Assembly: GCF_039871655.1 (NCBI RefSeq)
Contig: NZ_JBDPLZ010000012.1
Coordinates: 1 to 64,000 of the forward strand
DNA length: 64,000 nt
Direction of reading: 5' to 3'
Source: Actinocorallia sp039871655
GTDB lineage: Bacteria; Actinomycetota; Actinomycetes; Streptosporangiales; Streptosporangiaceae
Part shown: in pieces, positions 51,134 to 60,608 of the stretch
How the letters are laid out: every line of letters starts with the position of its first letter
Numbering within the stretch: position 1 is the first letter of the stretch
Position numbers and translations under genes: made by a program
Notes under the pieces: model-generated
What the model saw: only the letters and a program-made list of their open reading frames with translations
What the model was told of the DNA's origin: nothing
The model's database searches: none

Positions 51134-54100
51134 ATGACGCGCATCGCCCTGCTGTCCACGTCCGACACCGACCTGCTGTCGGCCCGCGCGTCCGGATCCG
51201 ACTACGCGCTCGGCAACCCCTCCCGGCTCGACGTCGCCATCGACCTGCCCGGCCTGCTCGACGGCGCGGAACTCGTCGTCGTGCGGATCCTCGGCACGGC
51301 TCGCTCCTGGCAGGACGGCCTCGACGCGATCGCCGCGCGGGACGTGCCGTTCGTCGTCCTCGGCGGCGAGCAGACCCCGGACGCCGCGCTGATGGCGCTT
51401 TCGACGGTGCCCGTCGGCGTCGCGGCCGAGGCCCACCGCTACCTGGCACAGGGAGGGCCCGGCAACCTCGCCCAGCTCCACGCCTTCCTCACCGACACGG
51501 TGCTGCTCACCGGCGTCGGCTTCGAGCCCCCGGCGGTCGTCCCCGACTGGGGCCATGCGGCGCGGGACATCCCGCCGGGCGACCTGCCCAAGATCGGCAT
51601 CCTGTACTACCGCGCCCACGAGACCAGCGGGAACAACGCCTTCGCGCACGCCCTCGCCGACGCGATCGACGCGACCGGTGAAGCCGTCGGCGTCCCGCTC
51701 TACGTCTCCTCGCTGCGCTCGGCCTCCGACGAGCTCTACGCCGAGCTCGCCGCGTTCGACGCGATCATCGTCACGGTCCTGGCCGCCGGCGGCACCTCCC
51801 CGGCCGCCGCGAGCGCCGGGGGAGACGACGAGGCCTGGGACGTCGAGCGGATGCGCGCCCTGGACGTCCCGATCCTGCAGGCGCTGTGCCTGACCTGGTC
51901 GCGCGAGGCCTGGGAGGGCTCCGACGACGGCGTCTCCCCGCTGGACTCCGCCACCCAGATCGCGATCCCCGAGTTCGACGGGCGCCTCATCACGGTGCCG
52001 TTCTCGTTCAAGGAAATCGACGAGGACGGCCTGCCCCGCTACGTCGCGCACCCCGAACGGGCCGCCCGGGTCGCGGGCATCGCCGTCGCCCACGCGCGGC
52101 TGCGGCGCGTCCCTGCGGCCGAGCGCCGCGTCGCGATCGTGCTCTCGGCCTACCCGACGAAGCACAGCCGCATCGGCAACGCCGTCGGCCTGGACACCCC
52201 GGTCTCCGCCGTCCGCCTGCTGCGCGCGATGCGCGAACACGGCTACGACCTGGGCGCTCCCGGCGAGCTCCCCGGCCTCGACCCGCTGCCGCCCGTCGAG
52301 GGCGAGGCCCCCGACACCACCGCCGGCAACGCCCTCATCCACGCGCTCATCGAGGCCGGCGGCCAGGACGAGGAGTGGCTGACCGACGCCCAGCTCGCCG
52401 GGAGCGCCGTGCGCATCCCGGCCGCCGACTACCGCGAGTGGATCGAAGGCCTGCCCGCCGAGCTCACCGACGCGATGACGGAAGCGTGGGGGCCCGCCCC
52501 CGGGAAGCTGTTCGTCAACGAGGACGACGAACTCGTGCTGGCCGTGCTGCGGGCCGGGAACGTCGTCATCCTCATCCAGCCTCCGCGAGGCTTCGGCGAG
52601 AACCCCGTGGCGATCTACCACGATCCCGACATGCCGCCGTCGCACCACTACCTGGCGGCCTACCGCTGGATTGAACGCGGCTTCGGCGCGCACGCCGTCG
52701 TCCATCTCGGCAAGCACGGCTCGCTGGAGTGGCTGCCCGGCAAGAACGCCGGGATGTCCGCGGCGTGTGCGACGGACGCCGCCCTCGGGAACCTGCCGTT
52801 CGTCTACCCGTTCCTCATCAACGACCCCGGCGAAGGCGCGCAGGCCAAGCGCCGCGCGCACGCCGTGATCGTCGACCACCTGGTGCCGCCGATGGCGCGG
52901 GCCGAGACGTACGGCGACATCGCGAAGCTCGAGCAGCTCCTCGACGAGCACGCCAACATCGCGTCCATGGACCCGCCCAAGCTCCCGGCGATCCGCGCCC
53001 GCATCTGGACGCTGCTCCAGCAGGCCCAGATCAACCGCGACCTCGGCCTGGACGAGCGGCCCGACGACGAGGAGTTCGACGACTTCCTCCTGCACGTCGA
53101 CGGCTGGCTGTGCGAGATCAAGGACGCGCAGATCCGCGACGGCCTGCACGTGCTCGGCCAGGCGCCGGAGGGCCCGGCCAGGGTCGATCTCGTGCTGGCG
53201 ATCCTGCGCGCCACCCAGATCTGGGGCGGCGACACCAAGGCGCTGCCGGGACTGCGCGCGGCGTTGGGTTTGAAGCAGGACGCGCCCGCTGCCGAGGTCG
53301 ACGCCGCCGAGGAGACGGCACGTTCCCTGGTCTCGGGCCTGGAGGACGCGGGCTGGGACCCCGCGAAGATCCCCGGCCTCGTCCGGGACCGCCTCGGCCG
53401 GGACGACGAGACCGTCGCGAAGGTGCTGGAGTTCGCGGCCCGGCAGGTCGTCCCGCGGCTCGCGGCCACCGGCGGAGAGATCGACGCCGTCCTGCACGCG
53501 CTCGACGGCGGCTTCATCCCCGCAGGGCCGTCCGGCTCGCCGCTGCGCGGACTGGTCAACGTCCTGCCGACCGGCCGCAACTTCTACACCGTCGACCCGA
53601 AGGCCGTGCCGTCCCGCCTCGCCTACGAGACGGGCCGCTCCATCGCCGAGTCGCTGCTGGCCCGGCACCTGGAGGACACCGGTGAGTACCCGCGCTCGGT
53701 CGGCCTGTCGGTGTGGGGGACGTCGGCGATGCGCACGTCCGGCGACGACATCGCCGAAGTCCTCGCGCTGCTCGGGGTGCGCCCCGAATGGGACGAGGCG
53801 TCCCGGCGCGTGAACGGGCTGGCCGTCATCCCGATCGAGGAGCTGGGACGGCCCCGCATCGACGTCACCGTCCGGATCTCCGGTTTCTTCCGCGACGCGT
53901 TCCCGCACGTCATCGCGATGCTCGACGACGCCGTCCGGCTCGTCGCCGAACTGGACGAACCTGACGAGCAGAACTTCGTCCGCGCCCACGCCCGCGCCGA
54001 CCTGGCCGCGCACGGCGACGAACGGCGCGCCACCACCCGGATCTTCGGCTCCAAGCCCGGCTCGTACGGGGCGGGCATCCTGCAGGTCATCGAGGCCGGG

Positions 54101-54760
54101 AACTGGCGCGACGACGCCGATCTCGCCCAGGTCTACACCGCCTGGGGCGGTTTCGCCTACGGTCGCGGCCTCGACGGCGTCCCCGCCGAGGAGGACCTGC
54201 GCGCCAACTACAGCCGGATCACGGTCGCCGCCAAGAACATCGACACCCGCGAACACGACATCGCCGACTCCGACGATTATTTTCAGTACCACGGCGGCAT
54301 GATCGCCACCGTCCGGGCGCTGACGGGCAGGGCCCCCGCCGCCTACATCGGCGACTCCACCGCCCCGGACGCCGTGCGGACCCGCCTGCTCGCCGAGGAG
54401 ACCGCCCGGGTGTTCCGCGCCCGCGTCGTCAACCCGCGCTGGATCTCGGCGATGCGCCGCCACGGCTACAAGGGCGCGTTCGAACTCGCCGCCACCGTCG
54501 ACTACCTCTTCGGCTACGACGCGACGGCCGGCGTCGTCCACGACTGGATGTACGAGGCCCTCGCCACGTCCTATGTCCTGGACGAGGAGGTTCAGTCGTT
54601 CATGCGCCGCGCCAACCCGTGGGCGCTGCGCAGCGTGATCGAACGCCTCGACGAGGCCGCGGAACGCGGCCTGTGGGAGTCGCCCGATCCTGCCTTGCTG
54701 GACGGCCTGCGGCAGGTCTACCTCGAAGTCGAAGGCGACCTGGAGGACGACGCCCGGTGA
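51134..54760 (+). CDS. cobN: Cobaltochelatase subunit CobN
   Basis: The 1208-aa protein is a full-length large chelatase subunit that inserts cobalt into hydrogenobyrinic acid a,c-diamide. It has typical segments such as PKIGILYYRAHETSGNNAFA, LIQPPRGFGENPVAIYHDPD, HAVVHLGKHGSLEWLPGKNA, FVYPFLINDPGEGAQAKRRA and LSVWGTSAMRTSGDDIAEVL, all near-identical to the CobN family. It works with the ChlI/ChlD fusion at 27979. It overlaps cobF (GTGA). Confidence 0.96.
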   Translation: MTRIALLSTSDTDLLSARASGSDYALGNPSRLDVAIDLPGLLDGAELVVVRILGTARSWQDGLDAIAARDVPFVVLGGEQTPDAALMALSTVPVGVAAEAHRYLAQGGPGNLAQLHAFLTDTVLLTGVGFEPPAVVPDWGHAARDIPPGDLPKIGILYYRAHETSGNNAFAHALADAIDATGEAVGVPLYVSSLRSASDELYAELAAFDAIIVTVLAAGGTSPAAASAGGDDEAWDVERMRALDVPILQALCLTWSREAWEGSDDGVSPLDSATQIAIPEFDGRLITVPFSFKEIDEDGLPRYVAHPERAARVAGIAVAHARLRRVPAAERRVAIVLSAYPTKHSRIGNAVGLDTPVSAVRLLRAMREHGYDLGAPGELPGLDPLPPVEGEAPDTTAGNALIHALIEAGGQDEEWLTDAQLAGSAVRIPAADYREWIEGLPAELTDAMTEAWGPAPGKLFVNEDDELVLAVLRAGNVVILIQPPRGFGENPVAIYHDPDMPPSHHYLAAYRWIERGFGAHAVVHLGKHGSLEWLPGKNAGMSAACATDAALGNLPFVYPFLINDPGEGAQAKRRAHAVIVDHLVPPMARAETYGDIAKLEQLLDEHANIASMDPPKLPAIRARIWTLLQQAQINRDLGLDERPDDEEFDDFLLHVDGWLCEIKDAQIRDGLHVLGQAPEGPARVDLVLAILRATQIWGGDTKALPGLRAALGLKQDAPAAEVDAAEETARSLVSGLEDAGWDPAKIPGLVRDRLGRDDETVAKVLEFAARQVVPRLAATGGEIDAVLHALDGGFIPAGPSGSPLRGLVNVLPTGRNFYTVDPKAVPSRLAYETGRSIAESLLARHLEDTGEYPRSVGLSVWGTSAMRTSGDDIAEVLALLGVRPEWDEASRRVNGLAVIPIEELGRPRIDVTVRISGFFRDAFPHVIAMLDDAVRLVAELDEPDEQNFVRAHARADLAAHGDERRATTRIFGSKPGSYGAGILQVIEAGNWRDDADLAQVYTAWGGFAYGRGLDGVPAEEDLRANYSRITVAAKNIDTREHDIADSDDYFQYHGGMIATVRALTGRAPAAYIGDSTAPDAVRTRLLAEETARVFRARVVNPRWISAMRRHGYKGAFELAATVDYLFGYDATAGVVHDWMYEALATSYVLDEEVQSFMRRANPWALRSVIERLDEAAERGLWESPDPALLDGLRQVYLEVEGDLEDDAR

Positions 54761-55536
54761 GACGCGTCCGCATCATCGGCATCGGCCCCGGCCACCCCGA
54801 CCAGGTGACGGCCGAGGCCGCCCGCGCGATGAACGAGGCCGACTACTTCCTCGTCCCCGACAAGTCGGCCGACCACGCGGGCACGGACGGTTTGCTGCGC
54901 GCCCGCGAGGAGATCTGCCGCCGCCACATCCCCGGCGAATACCGCGTGGTGACCGTCCGCGACCCCGAACGCGACCGCGACGACCCGTCCGATTACCGCC
55001 GCGCCGTCGAGGACTGGCACGAGGCCCGTGCCGCCGCCTACGAGCAGGCGATGCTGGAACACCCCGGCGACGTCGGCTTCCTCGTCTGGGGCGACCCCTC
55101 CCTGTACGACTCGACCATCCGCGTCGTCGAACGCGTCCTGGCCAGGGGCGCCGTGTCCTTCGACTACGACGTCATCCCCGGCGTGAGCAGCCTCCAACTC
55201 CTCGCCGCTCGCCACCGCCTCGTCCTCAACGACATAGGCACATCCCTGATGGTCACCACCGGCCGCCGCCTCCCCGCAGAGGCCGCGGCGGGCGCCGACA
55301 ACCTCGTCGTCATGCTCGACGGCGCCCTCCGCTGCCGCACCCTGCCCGCCCCGTCCGCCTGGCACATCTGGTGGGGCGCCAACCTCGGCTCCCCCGAGGA
55401 GGCTCTCGCCTCCGGCCGTCTCGACGAGGCCCTGGACGACATCGTCAGCGTCCGCACCCGGGTCAAAGCCGCCGCAGGCTGGGTCATGGACACCTACCTC
55501 CTCCGCCGCCTCCCGTCCGGCGGCACGGAAAGGTAG
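54757..55536 (+). CDS. cobF: Precorrin-6A synthase (deacetylating) CobF
   Basis: The 259-aa enzyme starts at GTG 54757 (RRVRIIGIGPGHPDQVTAEA) and shows FLVWGDPSLYDSTIRVVERV, VIPGVSSLQLLAARHRLVLN and WHIWWGANLGSPEEALASGR. It removes the C20 acetyl group and methylates C1, a step specific to the aerobic route. Its presence, with cobG, marks the route as oxygen-dependent. It ends the cobN-cobF operon. Confidence 0.94.
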   Translation: MRRVRIIGIGPGHPDQVTAEAARAMNEADYFLVPDKSADHAGTDGLLRAREEICRRHIPGEYRVVTVRDPERDRDDPSDYRRAVEDWHEARAAAYEQAMLEHPGDVGFLVWGDPSLYDSTIRVVERVLARGAVSFDYDVIPGVSSLQLLAARHRLVLNDIGTSLMVTTGRRLPAEAAAGADNLVVMLDGALRCRTLPAPSAWHIWWGANLGSPEEALASGRLDEALDDIVSVRTRVKAAAGWVMDTYLLRRLPSGGTER

Positions 55537-55778
55537 TCGCTGATGCGGCGGAACCACCAGGCGTATTTCTCGAAGACCCGCATGTGATGCCCGGCAGCGG
55601 CCGGCCCGCGCGCCGCCGCGAGCCCTCGGTCATCGGTGCTTCCTGGAGAGAGTCTGGGGAATCCGAGATGATTGTCACAGGCGACGGTTACTGTGTGCTA
55701 CGAAACGTGCACCCCCATGCGGAACCCCTCTCGGACCTGGTGAAACCGGTCCGCGGGCCTGGCCCCCGGGAGAACCTG

Positions 55779-56588
55779 ATGGCATCTCAGAACAGTGAAG
55801 TGGTCGGCCCCCAGAAGTCGTTCGTGATGGAGATGCGGGCTCGACGCGAGGCTGTCGGGCTGTCCCGGAACAAGCTCGCGGAGACTCTGGGCTGCACGCC
55901 TCAGTGGCTGTCGAAGGTGGAGAACTACGACAAGACGCCCTCCGAAGGGCTGGCCGACGACCTCGACACCTACTGGAAAACGGGAGGGACGTTCCGCCGT
56001 CTGTGGGAGCAGATGGTGGAAGCCCGGAAACAGGGGCTCGTCCCCAGCGCGTTTCGGCCGTTGATCGACGCTGAGAGGGAAGCCGTCCAGATCAATATCT
56101 ATGAACCGCTGCTGATCCCCGGCATCTTTCAGAGCGCGGAGTACGCACGCCGGGTGCTCAGCACGGGTTTCCATCAGGAGAACCTCGAGGAACTTCTGGC
56201 GATCCGGATGGAGCGTCAGAAGCTGTACGAGAAGGCCGATCCTCCGGCGGTCTTCCTGGTGATCCGGGAAGCGGTGATCCGAGATCTGCCGCTAGAGGTC
56301 CGGATCGATCAATGCAAGAAGCTCCTTGATCTGATCTCGTGGCCAAGGGTCTTCATCCAGGTCATTCCAAGTAGCACGCATGTTTTCGAGCCGACCGGCT
56401 TCCAGATCTTGAGCTTCGCGGGTGCCGCAGACGTCGCTTACGTGGAGGGGGCGAACGGGCACGGCCAGATGTTCGTTCAAGCCGAGGAGGTGCGGGGGCT
56501 TGACGTACTCTTCAACGTGATCAGGGCCGCCGCGCTGCCGGTGGAGGAAACCGAGCATCTGATCCATACGATCATGGAGGGCACATGA
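55779..56588 (+). CDS. Helix-turn-helix regulator with DUF5753
   Basis: The 269-aa protein starts at ATG 55779 (MASQNSEVVGPQKSFVMEMR). A Cro/XRE helix-turn-helix is at about residues 20-75 (ARREAVGLSRNKLAETLGCT then PQWLSKVENYDKTPS). DUF5753 follows at about 85-265 with INIYEPLLIPGIFQSAEYAR and FVQAEEVRGLDVLFNVIRAA. Such proteins usually pair with a DUF397 partner, encoded just downstream with an ATGA overlap. An alternative start at 55668 is possible. Confidence 0.9.
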   Translation: MASQNSEVVGPQKSFVMEMRARREAVGLSRNKLAETLGCTPQWLSKVENYDKTPSEGLADDLDTYWKTGGTFRRLWEQMVEARKQGLVPSAFRPLIDAEREAVQINIYEPLLIPGIFQSAEYARRVLSTGFHQENLEELLAIRMERQKLYEKADPPAVFLVIREAVIRDLPLEVRIDQCKKLLDLISWPRVFIQVIPSSTHVFEPTGFQILSFAGAADVAYVEGANGHGQMFVQAEEVRGLDVLFNVIRAAALPVEETEHLIHTIMEGT

Positions 56589-56776
56589 GCGCATCCGATC
56601 TGCCTTCGCTCTGGCGAAAGAGCTCTTACAGCGGCGCGTCCGGAGACAACTGTGTCGAGGTCGTCGGGCTTCCTGCTGCGATAGCGGTACGGGACTCCAA
56701 GGCTCCGGAAGGGCCGAAGCTGGTGTTCGGGCGGGCCGCGTTCAGCGTGTTCGCTCGTGGCCTCCGCGACGGCTAG
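56585..56776 (+). CDS. DUF397 protein
   Basis: The 63-aa protein is a complete DUF397 domain: WRKSSYSGASGDNCVEV, AIAVRDSKAPEGPKLVF, FSVFARGLRDG. It partners DUF5753 regulators in actinomycetes. Its exact biochemical role is unsettled, though some such pairs work as toxin-antitoxin-like or developmental switches. It is coupled to the upstream gene. Confidence 0.92.
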   Translation: MSASDLPSLWRKSSYSGASGDNCVEVVGLPAAIAVRDSKAPEGPKLVFGRAAFSVFARGLRDG

Positions 56777-56883
56777 AACGCGGCCGGATCATAGCTCTCG
56801 CTGCCGTATCGCCGCAGCAAGGGTCAACGTCGGCACCTGACCCGAGCAGCGCGGTCCCGGCGGTGACCGCTCTCTCGTGAACG

Positions 56884-57462
56884 TCAGGTCGACGGCGGGC
56901 CGTAGGTGCGGAAGGTGCTGGTGTCCAGGGTGATGTTCAGGGGAGGCGGGAGATCGATCGGCTCGCCGAAGGGGAAGACGCGGTGCTCGGTGTAGGTCGG
57001 GCCCACGCGCTCGTCGCCGCTCTGGGGGACGAGGCGTAGGACGCACCTTCCCTTGAACGGATCGACGGTCAGGTGGAGCGGGATCCCGAACCTGGCGTAG
57101 ACATCGGTTTTGCGGACCCCGTCGTTGTGGGGGTCCCTCCGTGAGACGACCTCGACGACGAAGACGACCTCGTCGGCGGGATGGTAGGTGTCGTCGGAGG
57201 GCTCGTCCGTGTACGGGAGGACGGCCAGGTCGGGCTCCGGCAGATCGGTGAACCTCGGGTGCTGGATCGTCTGCTCGGTGATGCACTCCCAGTCTGTGAG
57301 CGAGGTGAGTTGGGCCGCGATCCGGCTGATGAGACGCCAGTGCAGCCGACGGCCTGAAGGCGACAAGATGATCTCCCCGTCGATCAACTCTGCTCTGAAG
57401 CCCTCGGGAACGATGAGTTCCCCGAACGCCTGCTGGGCGTCGGGCAGGTCTCGGCTCGCCAT
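56884..57462 (-). CDS. Uma2-family (DUF820) nuclease-like protein
   Basis: The 192-aa protein starts at ATG 57462 (MASRDLPDAQQAFGELIVPE). It has the PD-(D/E)xK-like Uma2 core: FRAELIDGEIILSPSGRRLH, LPEPDLAVLP, and DEVVFVVEVVSRRDP with RKTDVYARFGIPLHLTVD. The residues E (LIDGE), D (EPDLAV), and E-x-V (VEVVS) with a later K fit the catalytic set. The family is common in actinomycetes and cyanobacteria, its cellular role being unknown. Confidence 0.85.
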   Translation of the reverse strand: MASRDLPDAQQAFGELIVPEGFRAELIDGEIILSPSGRRLHWRLISRIAAQLTSLTDWECITEQTIQHPRFTDLPEPDLAVLPYTDEPSDDTYHPADEVVFVVEVVSRRDPHNDGVRKTDVYARFGIPLHLTVDPFKGRCVLRLVPQSGDERVGPTYTEHRVFPFGEPIDLPPPLNITLDTSTFRTYGPPST

Positions 57463-57510
57463 GATGGTCCGCCCTTTCGTCGACTCGCGGGCCGCGACCA
57501 CGCTACCCCG

Positions 57511-57532
57511 ATCGTAACGATCGTAACGATCG
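57511..57532. repeat. Short tandem repeat upstream of the Uma2 gene
   Basis: ATCGTAACG is repeated (ATCGTAACGATCGTAACGATCG), with a related TTACGA at 57544-57549. It lies 50-70 bases upstream of the Uma2 start and could be a regulator site or part of the promoter. Confidence 0.4.
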
Positions 57533-57573
57533 GTAGCCTATTGGTTACGAATTCGATATGAAACCGAATGCCG

Positions 57574-58390
57574 TCAGCGGGTGGTGATGATGCGGCCGTA
57601 CTCGTGGACCAGGTAGGTGCCGACGACGCCGACCAGTCGGGTGGAGCCGGGCAGGGACGTCAGGTCGTCGGGCCGGGTGTTGAGGTTGCCGTAGGGGAGG
57701 ACGCGGGTCTTCCAGGGGCCCTTGGCGGTGCGGTGGTAGAGGCGGTCCACCTCGTTGAGCAGGGCGGGTTCGGAGCCGAGAGCCCACATGCCGCCGCGGC
57801 CGTCCGGGATCGCCATCTGCAGGACCTTGCTTCGGGCCGGTCCGGGCTTCTCGACACGCCAGCGGCGGCCGTCCCCGGAGACGATGCGGCTTTCGCCGTC
57901 CAACGGGACGCCGTCCTCGGTCGATCGTTTCGTGGAGAAGCCGACGGTGACGCGCTCGCCCTGGACGTCCAGGGACGTCGTCTCCCAACGGGAGGCCCCT
58001 CCGGGCAGTGTGACCTTGACGGTCTTCCACCGGGTTCCGGTCCAGCGGAACAGGCTGTGGCCGCCGAACCGGTCGATCGCCCAGATCCGGCCCGCGCCCG
58101 ACCGGACCTCGAGGTAGGCGGGCTGCGAGCAGCATGTCGGGGAAGGACCGGACCTTCGATCAGCGCCGCCCGTCCCAGCGGATCACCCAGCTGCTGCCCG
58201 GCCTGTCGAACTCGTCCCGGGTCGACACCAGCGTCCATACGTTGGAAGGCCCCGAAGCGGCCGCTTCGATCTGAAGGTTGGCCATGTCGTCGAACCCGCC
58301 GGGCATCGGCGACGAACGCCACGACCTGCCGTTCCACCGGTAGGCGAGCGGTTTCTGGGGCTCACGTCCGACGAAGGTGGAATGGTTTCG
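57574..58390 (-). pseudogene. Broken secreted/repeat-type protein gene
   Basis: From the 5' side (about 58390) the minus strand reads a propeller-like segment (LAYRWNGRSWRSSPMPGGF, then SGPSNVWTLVSTRDEFDRPG and SWVIRWDGRR). An in-frame TGA follows at about 58160, then SKVRSFPDMLLA, then a frame change into QPAYLEVRSGAGRIWAIDRF, continuing to LVGVVGTYLVHEYGRIITTR at the stop. The N-terminus and signal peptide are missing, cut at the boundary with the phage module. Two lesions make it non-functional. Confidence 0.6.
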
Positions 58391-58422
58391 GATCGTAGGT
58401 CTCGCTGTCGGACGGAGAACAG

Positions 58423-58456
58423 AAAAGGCCGGACCCGGGAACGGGTCCGGCCTTTT
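58423..58456. terminator. Strong bidirectional terminator
   Basis: AAAAGGCCGGACCCG (58423-58437) and CGGGTCCGGCCTTTT (58442-58456) make a perfect 15-pair stem around a GGAA loop. With A-runs before and T-runs after, it should end transcription from either side. It lies just after the last gene of the minus-strand phage tail module. Confidence 0.85.
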
Positions 58457-58480
58457 CTCCGCGTTCTTCGCGGAGACGGG

Positions 58481-58711
58481 TCATACGGAGGTGAGGGAGG
58501 AGAGCAGGCTCACCACCGTGGACAGGGCGGCGAACAGGAAGGACAGGGGAAGGGTGTAGCGCCAGCGTTCGGTGGCGCGCAGGCGTTGCTCGTGGTCGAT
58601 GACCTGTTCGCGGATGCGTTCGTGGGCGGCGAGCGAGCTGTCGACCTTGCTGCCGAGTTCGATGAGCTTGTCGTAGATGTCCCTCGTAGTGATCATGAAG
58701 CCCTCGCTCAT
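58481..58711 (-). CDS. Small phage protein with coiled coil and membrane helix (XhlA-like)
   Basis: The 76-aa product starts at ATG 58711 or 58696 (MITTRDIYDKLIELGSKVDS). Residues 10-50 form a coiled coil, and 52-72 a membrane helix (LPLSFLFAALSTVVSLLSSL). This shape matches XhlA/haemolysin-like helpers of phage lysis or tail-associated membrane proteins. It ends the phage module. Confidence 0.6.
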   Translation of the reverse strand: MSEGFMITTRDIYDKLIELGSKVDSSLAAHERIREQVIDHEQRLRATERWRYTLPLSFLFAALSTVVSLLSSLTSV

Positions 58712-58723
58712 GGCGCGGGTACC

Positions 58724-59755
58724 TCAGACGGTTCCAATCTGGTCCTCCTCAAGGGTCAGGAGAACCCGGCCGGTGTGCGCGGTGATCGTCATCCCGACGA
58801 TCCGCCAGCGGGGGCCGGGATCCCACCAGGTCTCTTCCAGCTGCACCCGGACCCGCTCGCCGAGCCGGTCCGGGTGCAGCGACGGGTGCTCGTCGAGCGG
58901 GGCGACGAGCTTCAGCGCCCGGGCATTGGCGACGCACGGTCCTTCGTGCGCGGAAGCGCGGTCCAGAGCGGGCCAGCCGGCCAGCAGATGGCTTCGCGCC
59001 TCAAAGGTGTCGCGGCCGGTTCCGGAGCGGGTCGACCCGGCGGCCGCGCTGTCCCGGTAGGACCAGGCCAGGACGTTGCCAGAGGTGAACTCCGTGCGGG
59101 CCGGGGCGTCGAGGGCGCCGAGCCGAGGATGGCCGGTGACGAACTCTCTGTGCCGCCGGGTCTCGTTTCCATAGGTGCTGATGCGGTATTCGAAGCCGTC
59201 GGGCGCCGCGGCGAGCTCCGCCAGGCATTCACCGTAGGTCACGGTCCGCTCAGGGGAGTACGTCCTGGTCCGGTGGACGCCCGAGAGCCTCCCTGCCGGG
59301 ACCAGCCCGATGTCCTCGTGCGGTACCTCCTGCATCGCGCCGATCAGATCGTGCGCGATGGCGATCTGGTCGACGTCGTCGAAGCGGAGCTCCCGCCGGA
59401 TCACCCGCCGGTACAGGTACGACTCCAGAGAGGCCCCGTACAGCGCGAGCCGGGGCCCGTCCGAGCCGTCCGCCGAGGAGACGGAGCTCCACACGATGTA
59501 GGAGCCCCACAACTCCCCGTCCCGGTACACGTGGCAGACCACCCGGCCGGGGCCGGCCGCGGCGGGCCCGCCGTGCGCGGGCGGGAAGGCCGCCCTGACA
59601 CGGCGGACCGTCTCCGCCTCACGCGGGTGCAGTACCGCCCGGAACCGGCCGGGCCGGCCGATCCTGCGCTCGAACCCGGCCTCGGCCAGGTCCAGCTCGG
59701 TGATCGGCCGGTCGGTCAGCAGGTCGCAGAACAGATAGCGGTAACGGCCCGCCAT
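58724..59755 (-). CDS. Phage minor tail protein (Gp37-like)
   Basis: The 343-aa protein begins MAGRYRYLFCDLLTDRPITE and continues with repeated beta segments typical of actinophage tail proteins (SYIVWSSVSSADGSDGPRLA, YGASLESYLYRRVIRRELRF). The family resembles the ReqiPepy6 Gp37-like set of siphophage tail proteins. It lies 3 bases from the holin-like gene. It probably contributes to the tail tip. Confidence 0.65.
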   Translation of the reverse strand: MAGRYRYLFCDLLTDRPITELDLAEAGFERRIGRPGRFRAVLHPREAETVRRVRAAFPPAHGGPAAAGPGRVVCHVYRDGELWGSYIVWSSVSSADGSDGPRLALYGASLESYLYRRVIRRELRFDDVDQIAIAHDLIGAMQEVPHEDIGLVPAGRLSGVHRTRTYSPERTVTYGECLAELAAAPDGFEYRISTYGNETRRHREFVTGHPRLGALDAPARTEFTSGNVLAWSYRDSAAAGSTRSGTGRDTFEARSHLLAGWPALDRASAHEGPCVANARALKLVAPLDEHPSLHPDRLGERVRVQLEETWWDPGPRWRIVGMTITAHTGRVLLTLEEDQIGTV

Positions 59756-59758
59756 CGG

Positions 59759-60007
59759 TCACGGCGTGCCGTCCCCGGCGGTGTAGACCGGGGTGCGGGA
59801 GGTCAGGCTGGCGGAGACAAGTGCCCGGCCGAGCCGGGGCGCCCGCCGCTCCAGCAGCCGGGCCAGGGCGTAGTACGCGGCGGTGACCAGCACGGTCAGC
59901 ACGTCGGTGACCGCGGCCTCGGGGAGCTCCAAGCCGTACGAGGCGACCCTGGTGAGCAGCACGCCGGCCGCGACCGGCACGAAGGTGCGGACCAGGCCGT
60001 CGAACAT
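59759..60007 (-). CDS. Holin-like membrane protein
   Basis: The 82-aa protein has two hydrophobic segments (LVRTFVPVAAGVLLTRVAS and AVTDVLTVLVTAAYYALARL) followed by a charged tail (ERRAPRLGR). This form matches actinophage holins. Its ATG overlaps the stop of the upstream gene (ATGA). It would release an endolysin, which is not in the window. Confidence 0.6.
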   Translation of the reverse strand: MFDGLVRTFVPVAAGVLLTRVASYGLELPEAAVTDVLTVLVTAAYYALARLLERRAPRLGRALVSASLTSRTPVYTAGDGTP

Positions 60008-60594
60008 CAGGTGTTACCCAGCCAGGTGACCTCCCACATGCAGCCGCCGTTGAGACCGGTGGTCGACGACAGGTACATCGGCTGTCCCGTGGTCTGGAGG
60101 GCGTAGATCTGGAGGTAGTCGCCCACCTGCAACCACGGCATGCGGGTGATGTTGACCGCGAAGGCCCCGGCGTTGGCGTTGAGCGCCGCGCCCCAGAGGT
60201 CGATGGGGCTTGTGGTCCCGCTGCCCGAGGTGATCCGGAAGAAGAACTGGACGGGACCGGGCGCGAGAAGGGTCCCGGCGAGGGTGGCGTTGGCGAGGTA
60301 GCGGCCGGTTCGCTGGGCCGTGTAACGCGTGTTGTTGACGGTGTCGCTGTGCCCGTTGGCACTGTCGGCGTATTCCCTGTCCCAGTAGATCAGGGTGCTG
60401 GTGTTGTTCTCCACCGTCGCTCCGCCGTTGTTGGACAGAGACGCATAGGGAGGCGTGATGAGCTCGTCGATCCGCGTGTCGATGCCCTTGACGGTCGTGT
60501 CGATGGCGTCGGCGAGGGTCTGCAGGTGCTGGGGGACGTTCGGCGGGTCGGTGAGCGCGGGGTATTGCCACGAGTAGTTGGGGGTGCTTCCCAT
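60007..60594 (-). CDS. Phage tail fibre/structural protein
   Basis: The 195-aa protein starts at ATG 60594 (MGSTPNYSWQYPALTDPPNV). The first 60 residues are a helical attachment part (LQTLADAIDTTVKGIDTRID), and the rest forms a jelly-roll-like beta domain (YTAQRTGRYLANATLAGTLL, PVQFFFRITSGSGTTSPIDL, WLQVGDYLQIYALQTTGQPM). It looks like a receptor-binding tip of a siphophage tail. Confidence 0.65.
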   Translation of the reverse strand: MGSTPNYSWQYPALTDPPNVPQHLQTLADAIDTTVKGIDTRIDELITPPYASLSNNGGATVENNTSTLIYWDREYADSANGHSDTVNNTRYTAQRTGRYLANATLAGTLLAPGPVQFFFRITSGSGTTSPIDLWGAALNANAGAFAVNITRMPWLQVGDYLQIYALQTTGQPMYLSSTTGLNGGCMWEVTWLGNT

Positions 60595-60608
60595 GGGGAC
60601 TCCTGTGA

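Noticed and set aside
50567..54541. 1324-aa open frame on the minus strand under cobN
   Set aside because: Antisense artefact of cobN; composition of Gly/Arg/Asp/Val repeats and no family match.
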